Positions 43,601 to 53,815 of a stretch of 64,000 nucleotides of DNA are shown here, piece after piece (positions within the stretch are counted from its first letter, which is position 1; each line of letters begins with the position of its first letter). The notes beneath the pieces are model-generated. The model ran no database searches and had not been told where the DNA came from. It worked only from the letters and a program-made list of their open reading frames with translations. This DNA comes from Telmatactis stephensoni. Its lineage: Eukaryota > Cnidaria > Anthozoa > Actiniaria > Isophelliidae. The stretch is taken from contig JALIZF010001629.1 in the NCBI GenBank assembly GCA_029948255.1, forward strand, positions 302,501-366,500, in the 5' to 3' direction. Position numbers and translations under genes: made by a program.

Positions 43601-45596
43601 ATTGGCGGCCACAAGTGGCGATGGTCAGTAATGACGTCGGAACTCTACAAATCGAAAGTTGCCTATAACTGACAAACACTGATAAAAGACCATCAAAGTC
43701 TTTGTAGAACTCTATGGGTGTTTCTTCTTCTTCACTACCAAGGTTGTGTTGATAAAGTGTTATTAACTCCACCAAATTCCTACAAATGAGACTGATAGTC
43801 TCCAATGAACAAATCGTAAGAATAGTTTCAAGCAGAAAGCATAAGGCACTAATGTTATGGGAGTATAACAATGGCGTCCATGTCAGTTGCATGGGGCTCG
43901 CTGCGCTCGTTAAAACGGCCGACGGCATAACAATCTTCACAATGGAATCGACATCTTTATCATCAATGGATTCCTGTCCAAGACATGTAATTAATGATGA
44001 TTTGAGGATTTCTTCGGCGAGGGGAGTCCAAGACCTAGGTAGTTCATCCAGGTCGTCTTCAGAGGATGATAACAGCATCTCATATTCAGTTTCCAGACTT
44101 TCAAGAAAAGCACGTGTATTGTCGGCTGTAGGCATGATTACATTGTATTTATAATGTTTTATGACTTCCTTTAATGAAGCCTCAGAAACCTCTTCAGGGT
44201 TTGAGCAGGGAACTCGAGGTACCACGGGAAACAGTTCATCAAACGTTTCTTTAAGAGTTATCGTTTGATTATGATTTATTCCATACACTTCTTCGCTCGT
44301 ATTTATCGCCCTTTCAAGCCACTCTTTGGATTGTTTTCTCTGTCCCTTTAAGGCAAGAATACGGGATAATTCCTGTATGTAGATGAACATCCATGGACGG
44401 AATGACTTTTCTGTGAGACTGTTCTTCGCAACATTAAGATCATCAGTGACAAAAACGTTTTCTGTTTTGACAATTAACCCCTGTAATACTTTAACCCGCA
44501 CAAGAAGTGAATTCAACAGCCATAGCTGGGGTTTATCTTTGTCAGTACTAAAATATTTCAGTACTTTTTGCGCCTTGACATAATCTTTTTTTTCGATGTG
44601 TGCAACTGCATAATTTATGCCAACGACAGGTAAGAGCGCCTTTTGGGCTCCAGGTTCCATATCGACTCCCGACTTTGCAGCGCATGAGTCAAAGCGGGAC
44701 GCCATTCTAGCCTCACCATTTCCTATTGGTTCTTCATACCATGCAAGTGATCCCACATAGTCACGTGACTTTCTTTCATCAAAAGACTCCTCTTCCTTAT
44801 CTTGATCTCCAATAACATTGTGATTCACTTTACTTATATGGGTAAATTCAAACAACTTTGCAAAGTACGTTTGGAATAGCATTGACAGCCCCTTATCCAC
44901 TTGATTAGAATCGATTAGGATACGAGCAAGATTGTTCCTTAGAGAATCAAGTAAGTACAATTTTGAATAACACAAGCACTTTGTGATTTTATCTTTACCC
45001 TTTGTGTATTGCAGTTTTTGGAGATTCTTGGCAAATATTTGTAGGTAATTTTCCCAATTTTCCTTATTCCCCATCATACTTTGTGCGCAGCCCATGTTGT
45101 TTTCGATTATTGCAGTTAGGCAAATACACTTTTCAGACTCAAAGTTGTTCTCTTGAATGAACTGAGAGGCAAGTGAGAACATTTCCACAGCAATATCAAA
45201 TATCCCTAATTCTAGAGCGTTTGCCCCAACAACATTGCAAAAGATGATATATCCATGCACATTCGCTAAGCCGGAAGTATCCAGCAAGTGAAATCCTCTC
45301 ACTGTGGCATTATCAGTAGGAAAACTACCACGTTTGGATATGACAGTCATGAGCTTTTCCCGATATTTTTTCTTTTCGAATTGTTGTGGACTGAACCTTT
45401 TGAAGTTAATAACAATTTTATTTAACATTTCAATAACTTTTGTTATATTTAGCCTTTTTCTACGCAAAGTGATAACTTCTCCAAGAAGCTTGATACATTG
45501 AAGCAAACATGTTATCTCGGTTCTTGAAGATAAATTGTTAACAAGTGAAAAAGACAACAATCGAGTGGCCATCATGTGATCATAAACAACTGACAA
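34646..45596 (-). CDS. Giant TPR-like plus CHY/CTCHY/RING-H2 protein (RCHY1-like), about 2,122 aa
   Basis: Minus-strand exons: 45596-42798 (933 codons), 41854-41660, 39326-36078 (1,083 codons), 35657-35575, 34688-34646; GT/AG junctions, phases consistent, total 6,369 nt. Residues 1 to about 930 are helical, with segments that look like tetratricopeptide repeats (ALELGIFDIAVEMFSLASQF; YAVAHIEKKDYVKAQKVLKY; ALKGQRKQSKEWLERAINTS). Residues about 1000-1860 are acidic/Ser-rich and probably disordered. A charged coiled coil follows (about 1867-1920). Then CHY (about 1942, CQHFKRGC), CTCHY (CKNCKKKLSEYFCAICKHF, YHCEPCGIC, FHCDVCNVC) and RING-H2 (about 2077-2118: CCIC, CSHKVHRDC, CPIC). RCHY1 family members are RING E3 ligases of about 260 aa, so about 1,850 extra residues precede the family core. 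The start is the first ATG of the long frame; an acceptor-like TTTTTTGTTGTAG near 45780 suggests a 5' UTR exon. Head-to-tail with the paralogue at 17293-24104. Confidence 0.85.
34800..34985. repeat. Inverted-repeat MITE in the last intron
   Basis: GAGACCATTGCG... and GCGCGATGTGCTTGG on one side mirror CCAAGCACATCGCGC and ATGGTCTC on the other. No clear target duplication. Confidence 0.6.
35255..35500 (-). mobile_element. tRNA-derived SINE, minus strand
   Basis: Read on the minus strand: A-box-like TAGTTGAGCGG, then GGTTCGATTCC (B box), then GGGGCATCGCATTGG and a body with TCGGGTTTTCCTCCCTCAG. It lies in the last-but-one intron region of the long RCHY-like gene. Body fragments recur at 23074-23140 and 57411-57515. 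As the head is SINE-linked, I do not call it a functional tRNA gene. Confidence 0.75.
39545..41282 (+). pseudogene. 5'-truncated LINE reverse transcriptase (CR1/L2/Rex-like), frameshifted
   Basis: Reverse transcriptase motifs in order: KAPGIDKIP, RPISLLPMLSK, SKAFDSIDHQVL, CGVPQGSILGPLLFSIYIND, catalytic CYVDDTKL, then the carboxy-terminal WNSLDPALKLMPTLKDFK block. In-frame stops at 39885-39887 and 40974-40976, at least two frameshifts before the catalytic domain (one beside a repeated CATG near 40170), and no endonuclease: dead. It sits antisense in an intron of the long RCHY-like gene. The bases 39485-39540 match the intron of the short paralogue, so the LINE begins after about 39540. Confidence 0.88.
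41461..41615 (+). repeat. LINE tail microsatellite (ATTT/ATTC)n
   Basis: TTTATTTATT, then about 15 CATT units, then TTTA units immediately after the 3' UTR of the LINE at 39545-41282. Probable 3' terminal repeat of that insertion. Confidence 0.8.
42017..42060 (+). repeat. (TGG)n microsatellite
   Basis: TTGTTGTTGG followed by about nine GGT units, in the intron between exons 1 and 2 of the long RCHY-like gene. The His-rich and Trp-rich open frames across it are artefacts. Confidence 0.85.
42107..42232. repeat. Inverted repeat with GGTCGGACCGGACGGG arms
   Basis: ATTGACTGAGTTAGGTCGG... mirrored at 42190-42232, around a short centre. I recall this GC-rich arm as frequent in anthozoan genomes; that is memory, not a search result. 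Confidence 0.65.
42541..42683. repeat. Inverted-repeat MITE, ends GTGTTTTCCATTTAGT
   Basis: Both ends carry TGTTTTCCATTTAGT(A/G)GAACCAA and a GGCCAGAA motif. The right flank is TTAA and the left is CTAA, so a TTAA duplication with one change is possible. Confidence 0.65.
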
Positions 45597-47700
45597 AGGT
45601 CAAGATATGATGTCCTTCAGTTTAATGGAGATTCAAGTTGTCTTGCATGTAGCACTCGCTGATAGATTTGTAGTTATATTTAACAAGACAAAAACTAGTA
45701 TCCAATTAAGTCAAATAGCCCAGCAACAACCATAACTTTTCACGACGAACATTTCTGGAGAGACCTACAACAAAAAAATAAACAATATTAAGATCTGTAA
45801 GATATGAAAGTTAAATGTACGTTTAGTCCAGTTTCCATTTGCTAGAGTCCGCTGGGCTTCTTGACAAAAGGCGCATTTATGCAGGGTTAGCCTCCTTTTC
45901 AAGAAAGACCCATGGGAGTAAAATCGATTTCAATATTGCTCTTAGTCAATATGTTTTGCTTTTCTCGCTGGTATTTTAGAATAATTTACCTTGACTCGAG
46001 GCTAACCCTGCGCCAGTGCGTCTGTTGTCTAGTTTTACAGCGGCATCAACAAACTCGAAAACATCTAACATGTTAAATGTTCGGTAACAATTCTATTGTT
46101 AATAACGTTACCGTATTCTTGGGTTGCATGTGACGTCACGGCAGCCATGTTGGATGAACTTCAACAAAAGATTTCTCATTAGAGTGTATTGTTTGTTCAT
46201 CCAACATGGCTACCGCTTCATTGTCTTTGGATTCCCGAAGGTATGGATGCAACCCAGCAATTTGTCTTAAATTCACTGACAAAATGAAGATTGGTCTTAT
46301 TGCGTAGTTTTTAAAATACATAAATAACGCTGTGTCATGCCATGTCATGTCCCGTGAATGTCACAACACTGTGACGAATGTAAAACCTTTCTATAAATGG
46401 TCTTTACGCTTGAAGTGATTTGTTGGAGCATGTCCCTGTTCCGTAATGCAATTTTTCTTGCAACAACTTGCAATGCAAGGCCATTGCATGCATGGAAAGT
46501 TGCAGAAGAGATTGCGTGTAAACTCCTCTGCAACTTACAATGCAACGTTACAATTTGCAAAAATTGACATCTAAAATTGGCTTGTGTAGACGGGGAAATT
46601 CATTTATAATTAACATTTGTTATAAAAAATGTTTCATGAAATCCCTGCCGCTAAGAACTTTGTAGGACCGCCAGAGACCTTAAGCCAAAACTCGTCGTTT
46701 TATATCCATTAATCTATGTAAATCGAGTAAATCAGAATTATTTTGATGTGGATTCATATTATACAGTAGAAAAAGCTTGCTTTAAGCTCCCAATAATATT
46801 CTTTCATTTTGGCAGAGTTTTATATTCCTTAAGGAGATAAAACAACATACAATAGTGAAATACTGCCAAAATATGCGTATCTACAATAATACTAACAAGA
46901 TTTTCTTGGCAATTTTTCATGGCATTCATATCTACAGTTTTTGTATATGTAAATGTTTGTGAAATTCTCTCCTTTTAATGATAATCGCATAAATCCACCA
47001 AGAAGAGAACGAATTTGTGAACCGTGTTTGAACGGTGATTTCACATAACAGTTCACGACCGCGAAATGCAACATTTCGACATATACAAGCAAGTATATTC
47101 CGTTCATGTAGGCAACGAATTTGATAAAATAGTCCCTCGACTAACCAAAAATACATCGGCTTTTTAACTGCTCTCAAGGCTGTCTACATGAGAAAAACAT
47201 AATTATATTGTCTCAGTGAATTGTTTGCAGGAGAAAACTCACTTGTTTAGAGCGAAAAGATATAATACTAAAAAGATGCTAAGTAATTTAACAAGTTTGT
47301 TTCCAAGGGAACGATAAACAACAACAACAGACTTTAAAGCAATTTATAATTCAAGCAAGTATAGTGTGGTCTAAATAGATTACGAAAGTGAAACACTACA
47401 ACGACCATGAATTTTGTTTCTCTCTAATATTGAACAAAGTCGCTTACTTGATAACCGGGTCTTCTAAAGAGATCTAAAGAACGAGCTCCATTATTGAAGT
47501 AGCACTGTAAACGCTTGTAGGAAACTGTCAGTAGTTACGCACTCAGTCGTAAATGTGTTTAGTGTTGCGTTACGTGTTTTAGTGTTAGTGTGTTAGTGTT
47601 GCACCGTACATAAAAATCGAGTTCGTGGATCAATATTAAGGTGACGTCATAAATCGCACAGGAATCCCACACCAAGAATAGTGTTGCTGCTCGCTTCGCT
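45597..47700. other. 5' flank of the long RCHY-like gene and intergenic DNA
   Basis: No coding exon recognised. An inverted repeat at 46117-46258 has ends TTGGGTTGCAT and GCCATGTTGGATGAAC arms. 46430-46560 is rich in TGCAAC/GTTGCA and resembles the element at 4986-5263. A candidate splice acceptor for a 5' UTR exon lies near 45780 on the minus strand. Confidence 0.5.
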
Positions 47701-47780
47701 CCCAGCAATAATAATATAATGCATTTATATTGCGCCTATACAAATATGCTCTAGGCGCATGGGAAAGAGGAAAAAAAAAG

Positions 47781-48310
47781 TCATTTCAAATTATAATCTA
47801 ATTTGAAAAGATGAGTTTTCAGTGAAGACTTGAACAATGCCAGAGAAGTTGTAGTCCTTATATAAGACGGAAGAGAGTTCCAAAGTTCAGGGGCACACAC
47901 ACAGAACGAACGACCACCATATGACTTAACACGAGAGTTTTTATGAACAAGTTGAACATCAGTAGAAGAGCGCAGATTTCTTGTAGGTTTGTAGAGGGAA
48001 ATCAGGTCAGATATATAGGAAGAAGCCAGGTCGTAGAAGGCTTTAAAGGTTATCAAAAGAATCTTGAATTTTATTCGATCAGCAACAGGAAGCCAGTGTA
48101 GTTGAATTAAGATAGGAGTAATGTGACAGTGTTTGCGTGATAGAGTTATTAGACGTGCAGCAGCATTTTGAACTGACTGGAGTTTTGAAATTTGTTGACT
48201 TGGAAGACCAAAAAGAAGACAGTTAAAACAATCGATCTTAGAGGTGATAAAAGCATGAACCAGTCTTTCAGTAGTTTGAAGAGACAGAAATTTTCTAACT
48301 TTGGCAATGT
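47781..48310 (-). pseudogene. LINE reverse transcriptase carboxy-terminal remnant
   Basis: Minus-strand translation gives the standard LINE tail: a QNAAARLITLSRK-type block, HWLPVADRIKFKILLITFKA, then APELWNSLPSYIRTTTSLAL. The 3' side continues as GGCGCAATATAAATGCATTA and ATTATT, like other LINE 3' ends. No catalytic domain remains. Confidence 0.85.
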
Positions 48311-48328
48311 TTTTTTATTAATAACAAT

Positions 48329-48887
48329 AATAGATCGATTTCACTGACGTCATCGAGAAAAATAAAGTCGGTTTCAGAGCATCAAATAAAATAAAAATAC
48401 TTGTACCTCAAAGAACAACTAAATCTTTGCAACTCTAGAAAATATTGAGTCAAAAGAGCTTTTCACCACGAAGATACGAATGTTTGAATGTGGGCTTGTT
48501 TTAGGTAAGAATGTATGGGGCCGCCATATTGGTGTACACCAATATGGCGACCATAAATACCAAGCATCGAAATGATATTAAAAATACATTTATTTGTTCA
48601 TTTTATTGATTATATATATAGAAAATGACAATCAAGTTCATTGCCAAAGCAAATGAGGTGAAATTTGTCGCAAATTGATGTGTTCTTACGTCGTTTGAAA
48701 ATGCGTGACTGCATGGCGTGACACAATTTTGGTGCCGATAATTTGCCAAGCGATGAACAGAATCAGATCAAATTTCCAGAGACGACTTCTTTTCATGATA
48801 CATACAAAATATCAGGCAATCAGCTTACTCCGAATTTTAGTTTAGATTTTAGTCCTCTCGTAACGTCACGTGAAATCGATCTATAAT
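48329..48887. mobile_element. Inverted-repeat element, ends ATAGATCGATTTCAC
   Basis: About 555 bp between ATAGATCGATTTCACTGACG and its complement (CGTCACGTGAAATCGATCTAT). Contains a short perfect palindrome, CCATATTGGTGTACACCAAT, near 48535. It abuts the LINE remnant at 47781-48310. Confidence 0.7.
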
Positions 48888-50063
48888 ATAAATTATTTAT
48901 TTAATTAATTAAATCAATTATATTTATAATAATAATAACCAATAATAGAAAACCTTATACCAATGACGCATTTTGCTTACCTATAAAACACTGAGATACG
49001 GCATGCTACATAACATCAAGGATTTTTTTAGTCATACGAAAACTGTTCTGTTTACTCGCGGATTTTGATGAATAACTGTAGTTTGATTTCATCTGTTCAT
49101 AGGAACATCAAATCGCGTTCAATTCTTCTGATTATTGTCCAAAAACCTTTTTATCGGGCAGGCCAAATATACATGTACCGTGTCATATCCTGAAAACAAC
49201 TGATGCTCCAACTGCACACAGAAACGGGAAAAAGAAACGAAACAATGAAACTACTGATATAATAAAAGACAGGAAGCACTGAAAGCCATTCATTCTAGAA
49301 ATAAACACGTTCTAAGACACAGTTGGCACGATCACGTTTGAAAGCCGGTAACAAGAAAGTGGAAACCACTCAGTCAATAAGACTCCAAAACAGTGGTTTT
49401 CTACAGCCCCAACAACTTCTAAATCTGAATAAATTTGAAAAGATATCCTTTTGGCTTGGATTATATACGTCTCTCGGTACATATTAAAACACCGTTTGTT
49501 TTTGTTTTTTGTCGAAGAAAATACCTTTTCATTGTAGAAAGAGAAGAAAAGAAAATATACCTCTGGCGACAGTGGAGGTGGTATTAATATCTGACTCAGA
49601 ATCTCCTAGGATGCTTTCCTCCCACACAGGAAGGTTCCGGCTGGGCCAAAGATTAACAAACGCCTGCACAGAAGGCAGATATTTGGCAAGGCAGACAATG
49701 ATCTGAATTTCCGTGAAAAAAAAGAAGACAATAAGGATTCTGGCAAGTGTAAATACTGATGAAAACAACTTGGATCAAATCAGGTTATCATCATGTTATA
49801 TTCTTGAGTGGTTTCTCTTTTAAAAACACTCTGGTCACAACAAGATAAGTGTTTTGGTGAACTTAGTTGGGGGCAAAATTTACAATCTGCTTCGTTAGCC
49901 GGGAAAATATTATGCGAAATTACTGACGCTTGTGGTGGTCACCCGCGGTAAATCCTGTCTAGTCTGCTGGCAGAAATACGTGTTTTCCCTACTTGTTCGC
50001 GTGTGAATCTAGTATTTTGTAAAACTAATTCTTTAAAACTGTAAAAATAAGCGACACTAAATT
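48888..50063. other. No gene or clear repeat recognised
   Basis: AT-rich. A short open frame at 49509-49706 has no recognisable family. The segment from about 49880 probably belongs to the Penelope-like remnant that follows on the minus strand. Confidence 0.35.
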
Positions 50064-50101
50064 ACGACGTTTCGGCGTCATCCTAACGCCATTATCAAGT
50101 A
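50064..50101 (-). ncRNA. Degenerate hammerhead-ribozyme-like motif of a Penelope-like element
   Basis: On the minus strand: TTGATAA, then a 5-bp stem GGCGT/ACGCC with loop TAGGATG, then GAAACGTCG. This is the stem II layout of a hammerhead ribozyme (CUGAUGA ... GAAA), with two changes in the first core block. Penelope-like elements are known to carry hammerheads in their terminal repeats, and a GIY-YIG fragment lies just upstream on the same strand. Probably inactive. Confidence 0.5.
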
Positions 50102-50150
50102 ATGATTTATTAAGGATTGGACAGAATAATAAGTACAAAGATGTGGAAAG

Positions 50151-50400
50151 TTATGTAAACAGCTTTATGTAAAGCATTTCGTTAATGAGACAATCAAATT
50201 TAGATCTACATTTCTTTAACACTCTGAATTGTTCGCTAAGGTCTTTTTTGACAATACAGTGTTTCTCTTTGTAGTGGTTGCCAATGCTGGAGTTCCTGTG
50301 TTCTTCGATTCTTTGCCATAGGTGTCTACACGTGTAGCCCAGATAACACATACCATAACCCGTACCGCACAGGTCACATGCGGTAGTTCAATAACCATTT
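50151..50400 (-). pseudogene. GIY-YIG endonuclease fragment of a Penelope-like element
   Basis: CDLCGTGYGMCYLGYTCRHL, then WQRIEEHRNSSIGNHYKEKH, then LKKCRSKFDCLINEMLYIK: the zinc-like CxxC, the GIY-YIG-type Y...GYT core and Arg/Glu residues of the domain found at the carboxy terminus of Penelope-like reverse transcriptases. A stop lies just upstream (GY*TTACDLC) and no reverse transcriptase is attached. Confidence 0.7.
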
Positions 50401-50446
50401 TTTGCCAAACCTTTGTCTCTTGTGGTGAATATAACCGAATTGTAAC

Positions 50447-51422
50447 ATGATGGCTAGGCGTCTCATTGACGAGCCAATTTCTATTGATGAGATTTGCGAC
50501 ATATTTAAAAATCTAAAATACAAAAAGGCGATTGCGGGAGATTCTTTTTCTAATGAAATTATCAAAACTTCTCTCCCTAGTTTAGCGCCATATTACGTAC
50601 TGCTTTTTAATACTATATTGTCGAAAGGAGTTTTTCCTCGTTCGTGGTCAGAAGGTTTCATAGTTCCTATACACAAAGCGGGAAATAAAAGCGACCCTGG
50701 TAATTACAGAGGTTTTTTGTATAAGCAGCTGAAAATTTTTCTCTCTTATTCTTAACTCACGATTGAACCTCTTTTTAGAATCTAATCAATCAATGATTGC
50801 CAGATTGGCTTTAGGCACGGATTTCGAACCTCTGACCATCTTCCTGTTCTTAAAACTTTAATTGACTACTATAAGTTTTGCCGTAAACCGTTGTTTACTT
50901 GTTTCATTGACTTCAGGAAAGCTTACGAAAGTGTCTGGAGAGAAGGATTATTTTATAAACTAACTGAGTATGGTTGCAGTAGAAAATTCATAACCATTCT
51001 ATTTAGTATGTTTTCCTCAGTTAAAGCTGCAGTTAAATTAGAACAGGGTATTACTCCTTTTTTCCAATCATTTACTGGAGTGAAACAGGGTTGTAATCTA
51101 AGTCCGTCACTTTTTAACCTATTTATTAATGACATACCAAACTTGTTTTCTGTTTTGTGTGATCCTGAAGCTAGGTGAATCCAATCTAAATTGCCTTCTT
51201 TACGCAGATGATTTAGTTCTCCTTTCTGAATCTGAAGCTGGTTTGCAGCGCAGATTGAAAGTACTTGAATCGTACTGTAAAAAATGGAAGCTTAATGTAA
51301 ATTTGAAAAAAACTAAGGTTCTAATGTTTTCTGATTTTTTCACTAAAATTGCCTGCGAACTTGGTTTATACATATGTAGTATGTTGCGAAGAGCTGTGTC
51401 GTGTTTTAAGAGAAGTGATGTA
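50447..51422 (+). pseudogene. LINE reverse transcriptase fragment, broken
   Basis: NLKYKKAIAGDSFSNEIIK, FPRSWSEGFIVPIHKAGNKS and PGNYRG, then after a frame break CFIDFRKAYESVWREGLFYK, GVKQGCNLSPSLFNLFINDI and, after another break, CLLYADDLVLLSES (catalytic YADD). The carboxy terminus is cut off by the TTAA fold-back that begins at 51427. Confidence 0.88.
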
Positions 51423-51426
51423 TTAA

Positions 51427-52880
51427 GGTGGCCCGTACCTATTGATTTGTTTGTCAGACATAATTTTTAATCGCGTCTTTTTACATCAAAACCTTGTCCG
51501 ATTTTTAGGAAATTTGCAGCCATTTGTCTACAAGCCTTGAAATTTGTACCGGTAATGATTTTTCTGCGAATTAGATCAAGGAAGTCGAGATATCAGACGA
51601 TTTTTAAAAATGGCCTTTTGAGAAAAATTGGTCATAAATCGAAAATTCCAAGATGAATTTTTTTCCTATTTCGTCAATCAAATATAAAGGCATAGAGGAC
51701 TACATACAACATGTATCGTGCCAATTAGTGCCTTAGAAGTTGCGATACAAAATTTGTGCTGCCTGTTTCGACGCAAAATTATGTAGTCAAAACTACCGCC
51801 AAAATCTCAACAAAATTTCAAAAACAGCGAGAACTATATCTGCTGTAAGAAAGACAAATACCTATTGTAACTTGTGAGCAAAATATGGAGAGATGAGAAG
51901 CTAAACGCCAATGTTATCCTCAAGCAAACTTGGGGAGTAATTTTTGTGACCACGAGGTGAGCGTTGCGAATTTGTATTCCATCGACTGACAACACCTTGC
52001 TATCTGTTGCAAAATTCCACACGGGATTTAGACTCAGAAGCAATTGTATTCAGAGAACTACTGTCTTTATTCTCAAAAGTCTAGATCCCGTGCGGAATTT
52101 TGGAACAGATAGTAAAGTGTTGTTTTGAATAAATTAACAAACCTTGAGGGCTTTACCTTGGCAGCTCAAACGTCGACTCGATGAAGTTGCTTACTTTTGA
52201 AGCTTACTGAATTATACCTAGTGCAGCAAAGACAACGACACTTGGCAACAGGTATGTTAACATCTTGTTCTATCCCATACCAAGAAAAATTCACAAAACA
52301 ATTCGACAGAATTTGTAGAAGTCGATGGAATACAAATTCGCAACGCTCACCTCGTGGTCACAAAAATTACTCCCCAAGTTTGCTTGAGGATAACATTGGC
52401 GTTTAGCTTCTCATCTCTCCATATTTTGCTCACAAGTTACAATAGGTATTTGTCTTTCTTACAGCAGATATAGTTCTCGCTGTTTTTGAAATTTTGTTGA
52501 GATTTTGGCGATAGTTTTGACTACATAATTTTGCGTCGAAACAGGCAGCACAAATTTTGTATCGCAACTTCTAAGGCACTAATTGGCACGATACATGTTG
52601 TATGTAGTCCTCTATGCCTTTATATTTGATTGACGAAATAGGAAAAAAATTCACCTTGGAATTTTCGATTTATGACCAATTTTTCTCAAAAAGCCATTTT
52701 TAAAAATCGTCTGATATCTCAACTTCCTTGATCTAATTCGCAGAAAAATCATTACCGGTACAAATTTCAAGGCTTGTAGACAAATGGCTGCAAATTTCTC
52801 AGAAATCGGACAAGGTTTTGATGTAAAAGGACGCGATTGAAATTCATGCCCAACAAACAAATCAATAGGTACGGGCCACC
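51427..52880. mobile_element. 1,454-bp TTAA-flanked fold-back transposon
   Basis: TTAA at 51423-51426 and 52881-52884. The ends are GGTGGCCCGTACCTATTGAT and its complement. The two arms (about 560 bp each, 51427-51987 and 52319-52880) are nearly perfect inverted copies around a roughly 330-bp centre. No transposase frame. TTAA duplication points to piggyBac- or Kolobok-type mobilisation in trans. Confidence 0.88.
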
Positions 52881-52884
52881 TTAA

Positions 52885-53815
52885 GACGTTTTAATTCAAA
52901 TCAAATTGTGTAAGTAGTGGATTTAAAAGTCAGCACGCACATGCGTTGCCTTTTCCAAAAGTAATGTTTCTATAAGAAATACGTTTTGGAAGTAAAATCG
53001 CGTTAACAGTTCTGAATTCAAAAGTAATTCACTGATAGGTTACGCATACTGATCTAATTTTAAGACTCTTTGTTTTAACGAGGATATAATTAATCAAACG
53101 GCTAGTCTATTTAGGAAAAGGTACTGGATAAATATCTGAAATGTTGAAATCGCTTAGTCATTCTGTCGCGTGTTCAACGCAATTTTTCGTAATGATTCAC
53201 CGCTGATCGTCAAGTCCTAACATTCCAAACTGCATATTTTACGACGTCACAGATTATCGTTCAACATACTACATACATGAAACAGCAAAGTGATAACATC
53301 GGACGACTATGCGCGAGCCGCTGGACGGAAGTGGCCTCAATTACAGTTTTAACCGGGCTTAGGGCTACCTCTCTCATAAAGAGAGTCGTAGATAGTCTCC
53401 CCAAAGTTTTTCGGAGCATTACATTCGAGTGCAGAAGTATGAACAGCTAGAAAATAAACTTTCAAAATTATCCATTTGTCCAAGACAACAGAAGTTGGAG
53501 ACATGCGCAGATGTTATCACTTGCTGCCACATACATGTCTAGTTGAGATCGCCAGAGAACAAATCGCCTCGGGCACTTCTGTCGTACGTAACACAGCAAA
53601 AGATTATCCTTAGGGAAAGTATTTTTCTTCAATGAGTTTTTTTGAGTAACTATTTAGCTGGATACATCAGGTTGTTAGGCTCTGAGCATATCATTTTCTA
53701 TTAGAAACGACTAGTTCCTCGACAGGTTAACCAGTCGAGGTGAGGATTCGGTTTTCACCGTGTTCTTGCTCTTATTGTTATTCTTCTTCTTTAGTCATAA
53801 AACGCAAATTGGTGT
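52885..53815. other. No gene or repeat recognised
   Basis: Nothing supportable. The left edge may hold residual 3' sequence of the interrupted LINE at 50447-51422. Confidence 0.3.
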
